Source: Ephydatia muelleri
Taxonomy: Eukaryota > Porifera > Demospongiae > Spongillida > Spongillidae
Reading direction: 5' to 3'
DNA length: 64,000 bases
NCBI GenBank assembly: GCA_013339895.1
Contig: JABACO010000011.1
Span: 6,853,794-6,917,793 of the forward strand
The notes under the pieces were generated by a model. The model was not told where the DNA came from. It made no database searches and saw only the letters and a program-made list of their open reading frames with translations. Positions 48,901 to 60,861 of the stretch are shown one piece after another (position 1 is the stretch's first letter; every line of letters starts with the position of its first letter). A program made the translations under genes and the position numbers.

Positions 48901-51900
48901 AGATACAAAACTAGGACAGTCTGTGAGATGGTAGGCAACATTAAACCCGATCCCATACTGCCCTATGGTCTCAGCATCAGATCGTTTGCCCCCAAGTCCC
49001 AACTTCTGTATCCCTTTAAGGTCATTTTCACTAAAAATGGAGTTGTTCCAGACAAGCAGAGCAGGGCCCTGAAGGTCCTTCCAGCCATCATTGAACACCT
49101 TTTCCCCATGAGTCCTTTTATCCAGAATGATGTACATCTTGTTAGCTTTTGCATCATCTGCATTCTGTAGGAGTTCTTTGAGGACAGTTTCATCACATGG
49201 ATAGTCCTGCAGGATGTTCTGGATCCTCCTGGTGAGAGGCTCACTCTGACCAAACCCCTCTGCATCAGTGTACTCAAACAGTGATGCATACTGTTCAATA
49301 ATTAGACTTCGTACAGTATTGACTCCCAGCCTCAGAGCTAAAGACCTTGGAATAATAGAATGGAGGTATTTTGTATCTTCATTAGCTTGGCACCAAGGTG
49401 TATCATTGAAGGCCAGCTGGCTGGCATCACACATGACATATTTCTCATCTGGAAGTATCACTGTTTGGTTGATATTTTCAATTTCCCCCTTATGAAGAAG
49501 AGGTATGATGTGGTCTATCACTTCTTGACATTCCTTGCTGACGGGTTCATTTCCAAAGTGGTTACTCATTTTTTGCAGTGCTTGTAAAGTGTCATTAACT
49601 GTAAAATGTAACCGGATGCCTAGAAGTCCAATGAGCCTCTCTCTAGTAATGAGAATAGGGGGAACTTTAAACAGATATGGTCCATCTAATGCCCATTTTT
49701 TTGCTACCATATTTGGACATACAAATGTTTTTTCAGTCCAGACGCAGGACAGAGTCTTTAGTTCATCAATCGCTGATGTGGTTGCTTGAATGTCAGAGAC
49801 TAAGACAAGATCCAGGTATTTATACACAGCATCACAGATTTGATGGATAGATGGCATTGTATCCGATTCAAATTGCTGTACAGCACCAATCAGGTGTTTG
49901 AGATGTGTAACAACATCAGTGCATGATGGAATGGTCTTAATTTGGAGAAGATTACAGACGTCCAAGGGCAAATGTATCACAGCTCCATCAGCAATGTTCT
50001 GCTGCACGATGGCAGCAGTAGAGCCAACAACTAAATCAACATCATAGTATGCAGACATGTTTGTTTCAGCATACGAGACAAGGTCCCTGCCACAAAGGAG
50101 GTGGGGACAGCTGTCTCCAAACCAAGAGAGTGGATACCTTTCTGGTTTCTGTTTAACAGGTAAAAATGGTACAGATGCAAGGGATCTGGCCTTCTCTGGG
50201 ACCACCCTACCTGGACAGAGAGCTATGCTCTTGCTGATGCTTTGTAATATGCACTGAACCCTTCTTAGAGCTTTACCATAATCCAGTTTGTAGAGAGAAC
50301 CAATAGTTTGAGATCTTTCAATAATGAACTCCCAAGGGATGGAGTCATGATGAAGACCAAGTTTTAGCATAGCTTGCTTTGTAAGTCCACTTCTGCAATC
50401 TGAAGCACTTGGGAACATGCCGTCAGTATCTTCAAACATGGTAGCAAACTCAGACTGTGGATCAACTAAATCACAACACTTTTTAAGTGTTGCTCCATGT
50501 GGACTGCATGGCACACAGCTGTGCCCCTCAAGAGCAACCTTCAACGTCCTCTCTCGTTCTGTTCCTTTCCCTATCTCCACTGCAAAGACCTCCAGCAGGG
50601 TCACCAGGACTGCATTCCTGCAATCCTGCATGCTTTGAAGGAGACCAATACTCCTAAAGAACAGCTCTATAAACACTTGCTCGGTAATGGTGGATTGTTC
50701 AAGCTGTAGATACTTACAATATTCTAAAGGAAGGTCCACGACAGGAATACAGAGCCCTTCAATTGTCTCCACAATGCAAGGAGGAGTGTCTGGATGAGCA
50801 GAAGAGAGAGCAAAGATGGCTGGAGCAATGAACCTGCTGTCCTTAATAGACAACCACTGTGAAGTTGTGGAAGAGTACATAAGCTCTCCCACTGAGATCA
50901 TCTTATAAAGGGCAGCTATGCACACAGTCCAAGGATGGTGTTGCTCTAACTCCTTCTCCAGAGGCCACAGGGAATGGAAGATATAGCCAGTCAGCTTGCC
51001 CTCCTGCTCCAATCCTTTAAGACCCATAAGCATGGAATAGTATGCCTTTGGGATTACAGTCTCCATTAGTTGTACATTCCACTGTGATTCTGTAGTGCTA
51101 TGGGAGGTGTGGCTGTCCTCTGTCCATATGCCTCTGCGATTGGTCATCACGGCAAAGTTGGCACTGACATGCACAGGGAGGCCAGTGCTGTTGGATAGTG
51201 GCAGGAAGCAGAATGTCTCTCCAATACACCTCTGGACATAATACATTCCATCTTGCATCTCGAGAGAGCAAGCCACTGAGCTAGTTCTCTGCTTTTGTGA
51301 TGTACTCTCCTCTGAAGTGCTCACAAGCCACACCTTGGATGAAGAAGAGCCCCCATTCTCTCTGGTTGTTATTATTGACAGTCTGTTTCCTCCACACTGC
51401 TGTGAGGTCTTCTCTATCTCCACAAGGACATGAGGTGTGGAACTGTCAGCTTCAATGGAGCAGAAGGTGATCTTAGCAATGTGCCGCAGAAAGAGAATTA
51501 GTTCACTACTGCACTGCTTAAGATCAGACACCATTTCATCAATAGTATATTTGCTGTACATGGTACTACTGATTTCACTGGGAGAGGTTCTGAAGGGCAG
51601 TCTGAACATAGTCCCATTGAAGCACTGCTGTCTGTTGAAACCAAAGAGTCCTTCGTATGGCTGGAGCTGTTTGGAGGACCGCAGGATTGGATTTGCCAGG
51701 TTTAGTTTCTTGCCTGGCTTTGTAATGTCTTTTACAGCTCCCTTCAAGTACTTGAGTGTGGGATCAAATATGTGGAGACAGTCTCGACTGATGAATGAAG
51801 GCACATCAGTGATATGGTACACAGAGCAGAAACCTACACCAAACTTGCCAATCTTGAGAGGTGCTCCTTCCTTTGTGGCCCCAGCCAGCTTAGTAATGTT

Positions 51901-54900
51901 CCGAAAGTCATCATCGGTGAAGGTGGAGTTGTTGTGTACAAGCAGGGCTGGACCGTGGCTGTCCACCATGTCAGGAAAGAAGAGAGCCTTACGCTCAGTG
52001 GTGTGGGTGCGGGCATCGTAGCATATGTTGAGTTCAGTGGCTCCAGCATCATCTGCATTCTGGAGCATCTCCTTGATGATTGTCAGTCCATCCTTGTACT
52101 CCTTGAGGATGTTCTTCAGCCTCACTGTCAGTGGCTCGTGCTGACCAGCATCTTCAAATGCATCCTCTGTGATACTCAGGTGATCACTGAGAGGGGAGAT
52201 GTGCAAACAATGGGCCAGGGAGGTCACCCTGTGGTTCAAGAAGATGTACTGTACTTCTTGCCCAGCTGCAGATAAGGCATTACGCAGGAATTCATTATCA
52301 CTGTATGTGACCTTAGTAAAGTCTTCCAGCCTTGGTGCCTTGGAATCGCACTCAATGGGGACAAACAGTGTCTCCCCTTCATCAAGCTGTGCCATCTCCT
52401 CTCCATTGCTGGTCAACCAGTTCAGTATGCTCACCACTATGTGCCATGCTCTCTCTGGACTCACCTCACTCCCTCCACTCCTGTGCATCATCTCCAGAAC
52501 AGAACATATCTGCCTGCGTGTCAGAGTCTTTTGCACTCCACACCGTGCAAATAAATCCTGGTATTGAGATGCAAAGCTGTCGGGGAGTGTGTGCACATAT
52601 GGAGAAAGGTCTTGAGAGAAGGAGTTGTTTGATTCAACTGCAACCACTTCAGGACTCACAAACTTCCCTTTAATGTAGACCCATTGTGGAAGTGTCTTTA
52701 GTAGAGAGCCGACATCTACTTGCTTGTTAAGGTATCGGTAGATAAGATGGACCATCTTCTCCAAGCACGAAGGAGCTATGTCAGCATGGTGAGCAATGAC
52801 ATCTTGAAAATGCCCCACCACCAAGGGTCCCAAGGATGGTGTACTGAGTACAGCAGACAGGCTCTGAGGTACACAAGCATCAGCAATAAATATCTGTGAT
52901 CCCAGGATCAGTGGAAGTTCAGACGTCTCCACACTTGGTACGAAAATATTACTAGATATGAAATGAGAAGTGCAGCACGATCCTTTCCATGATAAACATG
53001 GTGGATAGCCATTTGGTGGTGTGCTGCTTATGGGGAGCCAGCTGTAAGACTTGGTCACTTGAATCAGTTGTGCTTCATTTGAAAAATGGTGATTCCCAAT
53101 GTAATTAAGAACTGCCTTAGCTCTATTGTATTTCACAGGGTCCACTTGCTGTGGAACTGCTGAGGAGGGAAGGCCGATAGCAGCAATGATGTTCAGCAGA
53201 GCCTGTGGACTCACTTCTGACATCAAGCCACATTCTTTGAGGAGTATTAGTTGGCTTTGTCCATTAAAAGGGGCACAGGGAAATACCAGCTCCCCTCGGA
53301 AGAGTGCTGAAAGTTCAACATTTGAAGGATCGTACAGATCTTTTGGGCATCTTCTTTGTGACCCCACATTTCCATCAACCGGTAGAAAGGGCAGTTCAGA
53401 CAGAGACTTGATGAGAGATGGTGCGTATTGGGGATATTGCCACTTCCATGTTGGTAACTGAATGATGATTTCTGACATAATGGCATCCATATTTGATAGA
53501 GGCTTGTAGGTACCCTGAGATATCATCGGAAGCAAAATATTCATAACAAATTGCATCACTGTGGGAGCCTGCATATGGTCAGAGAGAAGCTTCAAAAGAG
53601 GTAGCTGGTGTGGCAGAGGTAAGAAGACAACAAGGCTGTCCGGAAGATGTTGAACACTAAGGGGCAGTTCTTGTGGCTGTAGCACAGCCTTCTTTCCCCA
53701 TGAAACCTGTGCAGAGGTGAAGGCATTGCAGAGAGAGGACTGGTTGAGGGAGCTGAATATTGGGAGGTTGAGGAGGACTTGGTATCTGGGATGGGGAAGC
53801 TGGGTCAGTTGTGATAGCAGCACACAGAGCTGACGTGCTTCATCGTTTGTGATTGTAATCCCATGCAACTGGGAGAACTGTTCATTGCAGCTGTTGCTCA
53901 GAGCATCCAGTATTCCCGCTGGAGTCAGTCTCTGGACATAGGAGTCCAGTTTTGTGTGTAGGAAACTTGAATCGGCTTCTGTGCTGGCAATCTTGAGGGG
54001 AAGCTTCTGGAGAATGGGCAGTAAATAAGGATATGACCCCAGATCATTGTAGGTCAAGTACAGAACTGGTGACTTGGAGGATAGTCTGGTGACGTGAAAA
54101 CTGGATGCATGTGATATGGGCTCTCTGCCAAGAGGGACCACCATATCTCCAGCAAACCGGCTTAGGTCATGTGGCTGGATCCACTTCCAGAAGGTGGCAA
54201 ACCAGGCAGCTGGAAACAACGGGTCTGTGCTCCTCACTGTTACCTGCTGTTGCTGCTGCCATTGGGAGGGAAAGCATTGTTTGATCAATCTGACAGCTGA
54301 GTCAAAGTCCATTAGCTGAACTTGGGTCCAGTTAGAGGAAGCTACTTTTGTCAGTACATCTGCATGTAGTGAGCGAACAATAAGATGGTCGTTGTTGGGA
54401 AACAGCTCCTTGGGAAAGCTAGAGTTGCATATATAGATGGGTTGGCTGTAATATGTCCTTTGCTGAAAGGTGGTAAAGGTGTTATTAGCCAGCGGAAGTA
54501 ACTCCAACCCTATTAAGGCATTATATTGATTATCTGAAAGGCAATACATTAGTAATTCAATTTTTTTGTCAGCAACAGCACTTTGGTAACAGCTGAGATT
54601 AGATTTCATTTTCTCTCTAGCTAAGGCTGGAGTAAGGTAGCTTACTGCACAGCCAATATGGTGGAGTGCACTATGGACTGAAGCTGGGGCTTCCACCATC
54701 TTCACACCACAGCGCTGGAGAGAGCTATGCACCTGAGCTAGCTGCATTAACCCCACATTCTCTGGGATGAAGGTAGCTCCACCTATGGAGATCCACTCTC
54801 CCGGCTTTGAAAAGGAGCTAGCGATTTCACTGGGAACACTAGTCCACACAATTTTATCACTTGCAGTCAGAAGTTTGAACAATGCAGATAGAAGTGGTTC

Positions 54901-55859
54901 CCATTCAGTGCCTTTCACTGCATCCAAATTGGGCCAAATGCTGTATACCTCTTTATAAGACATCTGGATGTTATCAATGGCATATCTGATGAGCAAAGCG
55001 TAACACTGAGGCATCACATCTCTCACGAGGACCTTGTTCCACTCAGCAGCACTGTCATTCTGTCTCTCACTGCTCTGCCATTTCAATGTCCTGCGGTCGT
55101 CACTGAGACCAAAGGTACCATTCACATAGATGGGGAGGGGAAAGGAGGGGTCTATGGGCATTGGGAGAAAGCAGAAAACACGCCCTTCTTTCCTTGTGTT
55201 CACTAGAGTCTGTGATCCTTCTACCTCTTTCGCTGCCCCCACCCAAGGCAAAATCCGATAACGAGAAGTACTTTGAAGAACTCCTTCATTGCTTGACCCC
55301 ACTTGACTGACAACTATCCAGTGATGAATTGTTGTGACCACGCCATCCACTACCACGACCCTAAAGTCCATTGTCAGGGCTATGCATGTTCTTATACAGT
55401 AGCCATTGGTCATATGCTCCTGCTGCACTCTCTGCAAGAACTCCTTCCTCTTGGTGTAGACAATGTCTCTTTCCTCATTAGCAATACTGGTCTTGAACTT
55501 CATGGACTGTTGACCAATTGCATCTATCTCGTAAACCTCAACCGTGTCTACTGAACGAAGAAACAAGAGCAGGTTCTTCCCCTCACATTTCAAAGCACCA
55601 AACAGAGCCTTCAGCTTATCTAAATCATATAGCTGTTCTGAAAGACCTGAAGCAACATTGCGCAATGGAAACCTGAAAATGGTACCACTGTAGGTAGCTA
55701 GGCTTGATGAGAAACCACACACACCCACAAAAGGAGCAACAGTGTCTGATTTTGATGTCACTTCGGAAAGAGTGAAATACTTCCCAGACTCACCCTTCCA
55801 CACCTTCTCGTGGGGTTCCATGAAGGCCATCCTGTCTCCACTGATGATTACTGGAAGAT
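42988..55859 (-). CDS. Sacsin-like gene C, giant exon with one in-frame stop
   Basis: This third tandem copy has the same architecture: end of ATPase module 1 after ATCTTCC at 55859, module 2 (QNADDAGAT near 52040-52065), module 3 (QNADDAKAN near 49150-49175), DnaJ (H-P-D near 43688-43696) and HEPN (43400-42988). The frame is open except for TGA at 47895-47893, between S-I-S and Y-Y-N. Gene B has CGT (Arg) at the same place. Both flanking stretches (8.0 and 4.9 kb) are otherwise intact. The 5' part to about 50400 and the 3' part from about 45030 are nearly identical to B; the middle differs widely apart from module 3. The acceptor CTAG|ATCT is kept, but intron sequence beyond it is unrelated to A and B. 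Exons 1-2 are not found up to 64000. It could be a young pseudogene, a read-through gene or an assembly error. Confidence 0.85.
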
Positions 55860-56929
55860 CTAGTGTATGCAATAGAGTTATTAATGTGCAGCTGTTTAAA
55901 CAGGCATTTATAGAAATTTTCTGCATTTCCCCAGAAAATCATTAACAAACTGTGACTGTCACAACCCTCAAGTGTCTACAGGATAGCTCTCCTTATGAAA
56001 AGTAGGGATTGCAATATTTAATATTTCACAAATATGAAGCAGTTATGAGTATCTATGTTCAATGTATTATGCATGAGATGGTTTTATTAATAAAATATTA
56101 CAGACAACTGAACTTGTACACAATATCACAAAGGAAAATCCCCTTATATATATATCATTGGTTAATTATTACTTAGTAAATGGTTAATTATTCCTTCCAT
56201 TGTCACATAACCGACACAATTATTTTGTACAATAATCTTGACCATCGCTTAAAAATACAGGAGTGCAAACTGAAACTGAACCTTTTATACAGACATCATA
56301 TGAAAGGAAAAAAATTAGAAACTACTGGTGTGTCCGCATGGGTCACTAGTAGACAGCTGTAGAGAGAGTAGTGTGCACAGTTGAGTTGCACCAAAAAGAA
56401 GAGCCTATGGAACCATAGGGTAAGAGAAATAAAGCTTAAGAAGGCAGGAGCTTGAGAACAACATGAGATCAAAAGTGGCCACAGTAACAAGAAACCTATA
56501 GAGAGGCTAAGATGATATGCAAAACACTGTAACTATCGATATCTAGTGTGTCAAATGAGTCCAGCACCATTCAGTGACACGTATTACACAAAACAATCAC
56601 AATGGTTGTCAACTGCAAATCAGTAGCATCTGTAGGAACAGAAGAGTCAGTGGCAGAATAGTGTTGCAATCGGTATCGGCTCAAATGATTCCCCAACCTG
56701 ATGGAAACAATGAATCAGTAGTGCCATCTAGGGCTTTCATCCTTTTCTTAAAACTCAATGTCATCTTCCACAAAATACATGCAATGTTAAGTATGCCTCC
56801 GCTAGTATGCTTGAGAATGACGATACTACTGGATACTCTATCTTCAATCACACAGAGAGCATGACACACATTACACCAAAAACTCTAAACTAACATGTCC
56901 TATCACGAATTACTATTTATAATATCACA
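55860..56929. other. Sequence upstream of gene C exon, presumed intron
   Basis: AT-rich. The exon frame stays open for about 22 codons beyond the acceptor (to 55926) but shows no ATPase motif. No QNADD-type exon or other coding signal is recognised. Confidence 0.5.
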
Positions 56930-57053
56930 ATACATACATACATACATACATACATACATACATACATACATACATACATACATACATACATACATACATA
57001 CATACATACATACATACATACATACATACATACATACATACATACATACATAC
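56930..57053. repeat. (CATA)n tetranucleotide microsatellite
   Basis: About 30 uninterrupted CATA units. The long open frames with I-H-T-Y repeats on both strands are by-products. Confidence 0.95.
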
Positions 57054-59901
57054 TGGGTGTTGCAAATGAATGCAAAGCTTTTACACAGTTATGACTCCAT
57101 ATTAAATTAGTTATTTTAATGATTTCTTGCAATAGTAATGGTGAAAACAAATTAAAAGTTGTAAGAAATACAAAGAATGAACACCAAGAATTTAAGTTTA
57201 TGGTATGTTAGTAAAATGGTTACTTCAGTAGATGATTAACTTGAAACAATTTTTATTAGTAATTTTTCATTTCATTTTTAACCAATAAATCAAACTATCT
57301 CAACGAAAAAATTGAGCTTTAATAACATTGTGATAAATTCATTGAAAATGCCCAAAATGTCTATTAAAGTCATTCGTTTTGAATATTTGGTCACGGTCTC
57401 AATTGTTTTGGTGTTGATTTAATTACATCACTGGTTTACTATAAACTAACTTTGTCTACACCAACATTATTATTGTTTAACCCCAATTTTTGTGCTCCAA
57501 ATTTGGGACAAATTATCCAGTAGACCAAACCTTTCAATTGTTCGATTTGTCCCAAAGATATCATCTGTTGGGACAGAGGTGCAGTGTATGGCATGCTATG
57601 ACATCATGCAAGGTATTGGTAGAAGGCTTACTATACCAGTGGAGCTAAGCTGTATGCTCCCAAAGATGTTGGTCACTGATTTCTTGGAAGTTAAAATGGC
57701 GGCTAGTGAAAATATTAGCAATTGTAGTGATGCTATGCTGGTACGGAAGATGAGCTTAAACATAGCAATATAGGCAACCACTTTATGTAGTTATAACTCA
57801 GATTATTGGACTTCATGAATGTTCAATATAAAAAGCTATGTAGTCTAAACATTACATATTGTGGTTAATAAACTAAATCAAGACCCTTGAAAACAAGTTG
57901 ATATGATGGTTCATTTATTCAAAATGATATAACTAGGGTTACTTAACTTTTATAATATCCCTAGTTGGGTATCATGAATTGCTGCTATTTAGTGATCTAA
58001 GAATATAGTTAATTAAATTATTAAATCTTGTAATATGGGGGACCTCACATCTTGATTAGGAATGTTTAAATGTATTATTTAAATAAAGGCTGTTGTTTAA
58101 CTATTATGTGTAGTTCATTAGTCCTATGTATAGACTTGACTTAACTTGATTAGGTAAATAATATAAATATTATATAATTAATTTAATTGCATCAACATAA
58201 TTTAACTACGCATTACTTGGAAAATTCAACATAAACTAACCTAACTAATTTTAATCTGGAGTAATATGTGTACCAAAATTGTGAGACGCCTGGCTTTGTA
58301 CAGTGATGCAAACAGGGTGGAATTCAAAAAGAGCTGAAAAGCAGTTACAGGAATTGATATCCTTGGAGTACAATGATGATGATAAAGGAATTGATGGACA
58401 TAGAGGAGTAAGATGGAATGCATTGCAGCCAGAATGGGTAAAAAGTTACGATTGAAGCGTAAACCACTGGACAACATATCTGTGTTTGAAATTGCCAAGT
58501 GGTGGTGGAACGATAAGGAAAACAGGTTGATAAACACTATGCAATCATGTACATACGTGAGAGCATTGGGACTAAGGGAAGTTACCAACAAAGAAACATG
58601 TCTCTCTTCTTTAAGGTAGAGCTACTTCCGGATGAATATCACATTTCTCACACAGATATCTTTGACATGAATCCAGAGGCACAACAAATTGTTTCTAAGG
58701 GTCGAATCACCACGATATGTACATATGCTACGCAGGTTAAGCTATGTTGACGAGCTAGATGCGGAACTAAAGAGTGGCGTGGCTCTTATGCTAGAAATAA
58801 GCACATTCTATCTGCAATGGAATCAGAATATTATTTCTATCCTTAAGGCTTTATAAATGAGTCTCTTATTTCCTTAGCCTCAGGAAAATTATATCCATTT
58901 ACAACACATAAAATGTTACAAATTTGGTGTACATTAAATAAATGCTTTTATCCCAACTTCTGGAATTAGTTACATAAAACGGTCATACGTAATTGTAGCA
59001 ATTAAAGTAGAAAAGTGGCGTTTCTGAGCAGTTACTCCCACGTGTTAGTGTAGAGTTGTTAGAAGACTTCCTTGTTGACTCTACTGACGATCCGTACAAT
59101 TGGAGGGAAGATGAATCCGAATTGGCCGATGATGACAATGACAGTGAGGAGGAGAGCAGTGGTGCAAACGCGAAGATGCCTGAAGATTGGGAAAAAGATG
59201 GCGCCAGTACCTTTCGATACAAAAATAATGTTGACGAAAAGCTCTTAGAAACCGCTCACGCAAGATCGTTGCCAACATTTAAAAAAAGGCAACCGCGAGT
59301 CATCATAGCATAAACATACTGCAGCTATCGAAGATCTGGTTTAATAATGAATTACTGCGTGAGCTCCTCAACAGAGTCCATGACGCATTGCCGACTGAAC
59401 GTGTGTCAGCAAAGGAGATGCTGGGCTTCATCCCTGTGGGACTGTACCTTTGCATTTAGCACTGCAGCCCTGAAGAGTTTTATGATTCCAGCCCGCAGGA
59501 TAAAACAATACACCCAGCAGCAGAGAAGTGCGTCATTCCTCACAAGGTGTACAAGGAAATCCTCCAGGGTTTGTCAAGGAAGTGAAAGATTACTGCCGAT
59601 CGAGTCTGTGCATATCAAACCAATAGTGGATTTATATAAGCACACAATGTGTGGAGCGCTATCTTTCAACATCATGGGCAAGCTTTGTTACTCAAAAGTA
59701 ACAAAATGAAAGTTTTGCTGTTTCACCTACACGTGTTTCATCCAAATAAACTGGAAACGCCCGATTCCATCTGTAATTTCAGTTGCGTACAAAAAGAATT
59801 GGGCTGGTTTGCAAGGCTTGCTTTTCATGGAACACAACTAACTTTAGCTGTCCTATAACCATTGTTGAAGTTTAAGCTAACAAAAAGCAGTACTTTGTAT
59901 C
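57054..59901. other. Anonymous AT-rich region
   Basis: No recognisable gene. A plus-strand frame at 59056-59313 has an acidic stretch rich in D/E/S followed by basic residues. 59340-59450 reads like a short helical protein piece (N-N-E-L-L-R-E-L-L-N-R-V). I cannot assign either; a decayed DNA-transposon N-terminus is possible. Confidence 0.35.
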
Positions 59902-60861
59902 CAGGGGTCGACTTAACGGTTACCATAAATGACATTCATATTATTGATGACGTTTTCGCGGTAATTAAGTTATTGCAAAAACGTCATCCCACAATTGTGA
60001 CAACAGCTACATGTAGCTATAGACACAGCACGATCAGTAGCGCGAGTGCGTAAAAGGTGGACAGTGTATTTTGTGCGAAATGGGACAATGGCCCCTGCGC
60101 GCGCGCTCGTTTAGCATGTGATAGGAAGCGAGGGCACGCACAATGTGTCTTTGTTTGATTCTGTGCATTTATTAAGTAGTAAAGATGTAGCCCTCCCAGT
60201 TTGGACCCATTCTGTGGTGTGGATGCCAGTGTTGTACAAACAGAATGGGATTTGCTCAAGGATGTAGTGAAGGTTCAGCTCACGTGTAAAGGCTTAAGTT
60301 TTGAACTGGTGCGTTCTAAACAAACTGTAGGTACTCTCTAAAGGCTAAAGTTCCACCTAAGGAGCCAGAGTGGGTATGCCCAAGATTCTTGTCCAAATGT
60401 GCTCCAACTGGTTGATCTGCTACTGTCTTTGCCTGCCAGCAATGCAGACTGTGAACGAGGATTCAGTCTGACTAAAGTCATCAAATCAGACTGGAGGAGC
60501 AGGCTAAGGGACACCATGGTCACTGATTTGATGACTATACAGCTGCACAGTCCTGAAATTGCTGACTTTAATCCCACACCATCCATCCTTAGGTGGAAAG
60601 GGAGCTGCAAACGCAGGCTATCTCTGTGCAGCAAATCTAGCTCAGAATCAGATGATGAAATGGAGTCAGAAGATGAAATGATTGATGCTTTTTTAAAATG
60701 AAGTTACATTTTATCTTTTGCAAGTGGCTTGCATATGCAGCTTTACTTTGTGGTTGATGACGCGTTGTTGTAACAACATGTTATGGTAGTGCAAAAACAT
60801 GCTATGATAGGCGTACCACATAAATGAATGTCATTTATGGTAACCGTTAAGTCGACCCCTG
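59902..60861 (+). mobile_element. Non-autonomous hAT element with 37-bp TIRs and 5-bp TSD
   Basis: CAGGGGTCGACTTAACGG… at 59902 is repeated in inverted form ending at 60861, about 37 bp matching (through CATAAATGACATTCAT). GTATC occurs directly outside both ends (59897-59901, 60862-60866). The interior retains a hAT dimerisation domain. At 960 bp it is a deletion derivative. Five-base duplications are unusual for hAT (normally 8) but are reported for one hAT subgroup. Confidence 0.78.
60399..60701 (+). pseudogene. hAT transposase C-terminal fragment
   Basis: Reads L-Q-L-V-D-L-L-L-S-L-P, A-S-N-A-D-C-E-R-G-F-S-L-T-K and I-K-S-D-W-R-S-R-L, then L-M-T-I-Q-L and an acidic tail with stop at 60701. 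This is the dimerisation domain of the ZNF862/KRAB-like hAT lineage. The frame is intact for 100 codons but lacks the catalytic core. Confidence 0.75.

Noticed and set aside
56895..57150. Frames with I-H-T-Y / M-Y-V-C repeats
   Set aside because: By-product of the (CATA)n microsatellite.
59056..59313. Acidic plus-strand frame considered as a piggyBac N-terminus
   Set aside because: No catalytic-region motifs follow and no TTAA-flanked ends were found.
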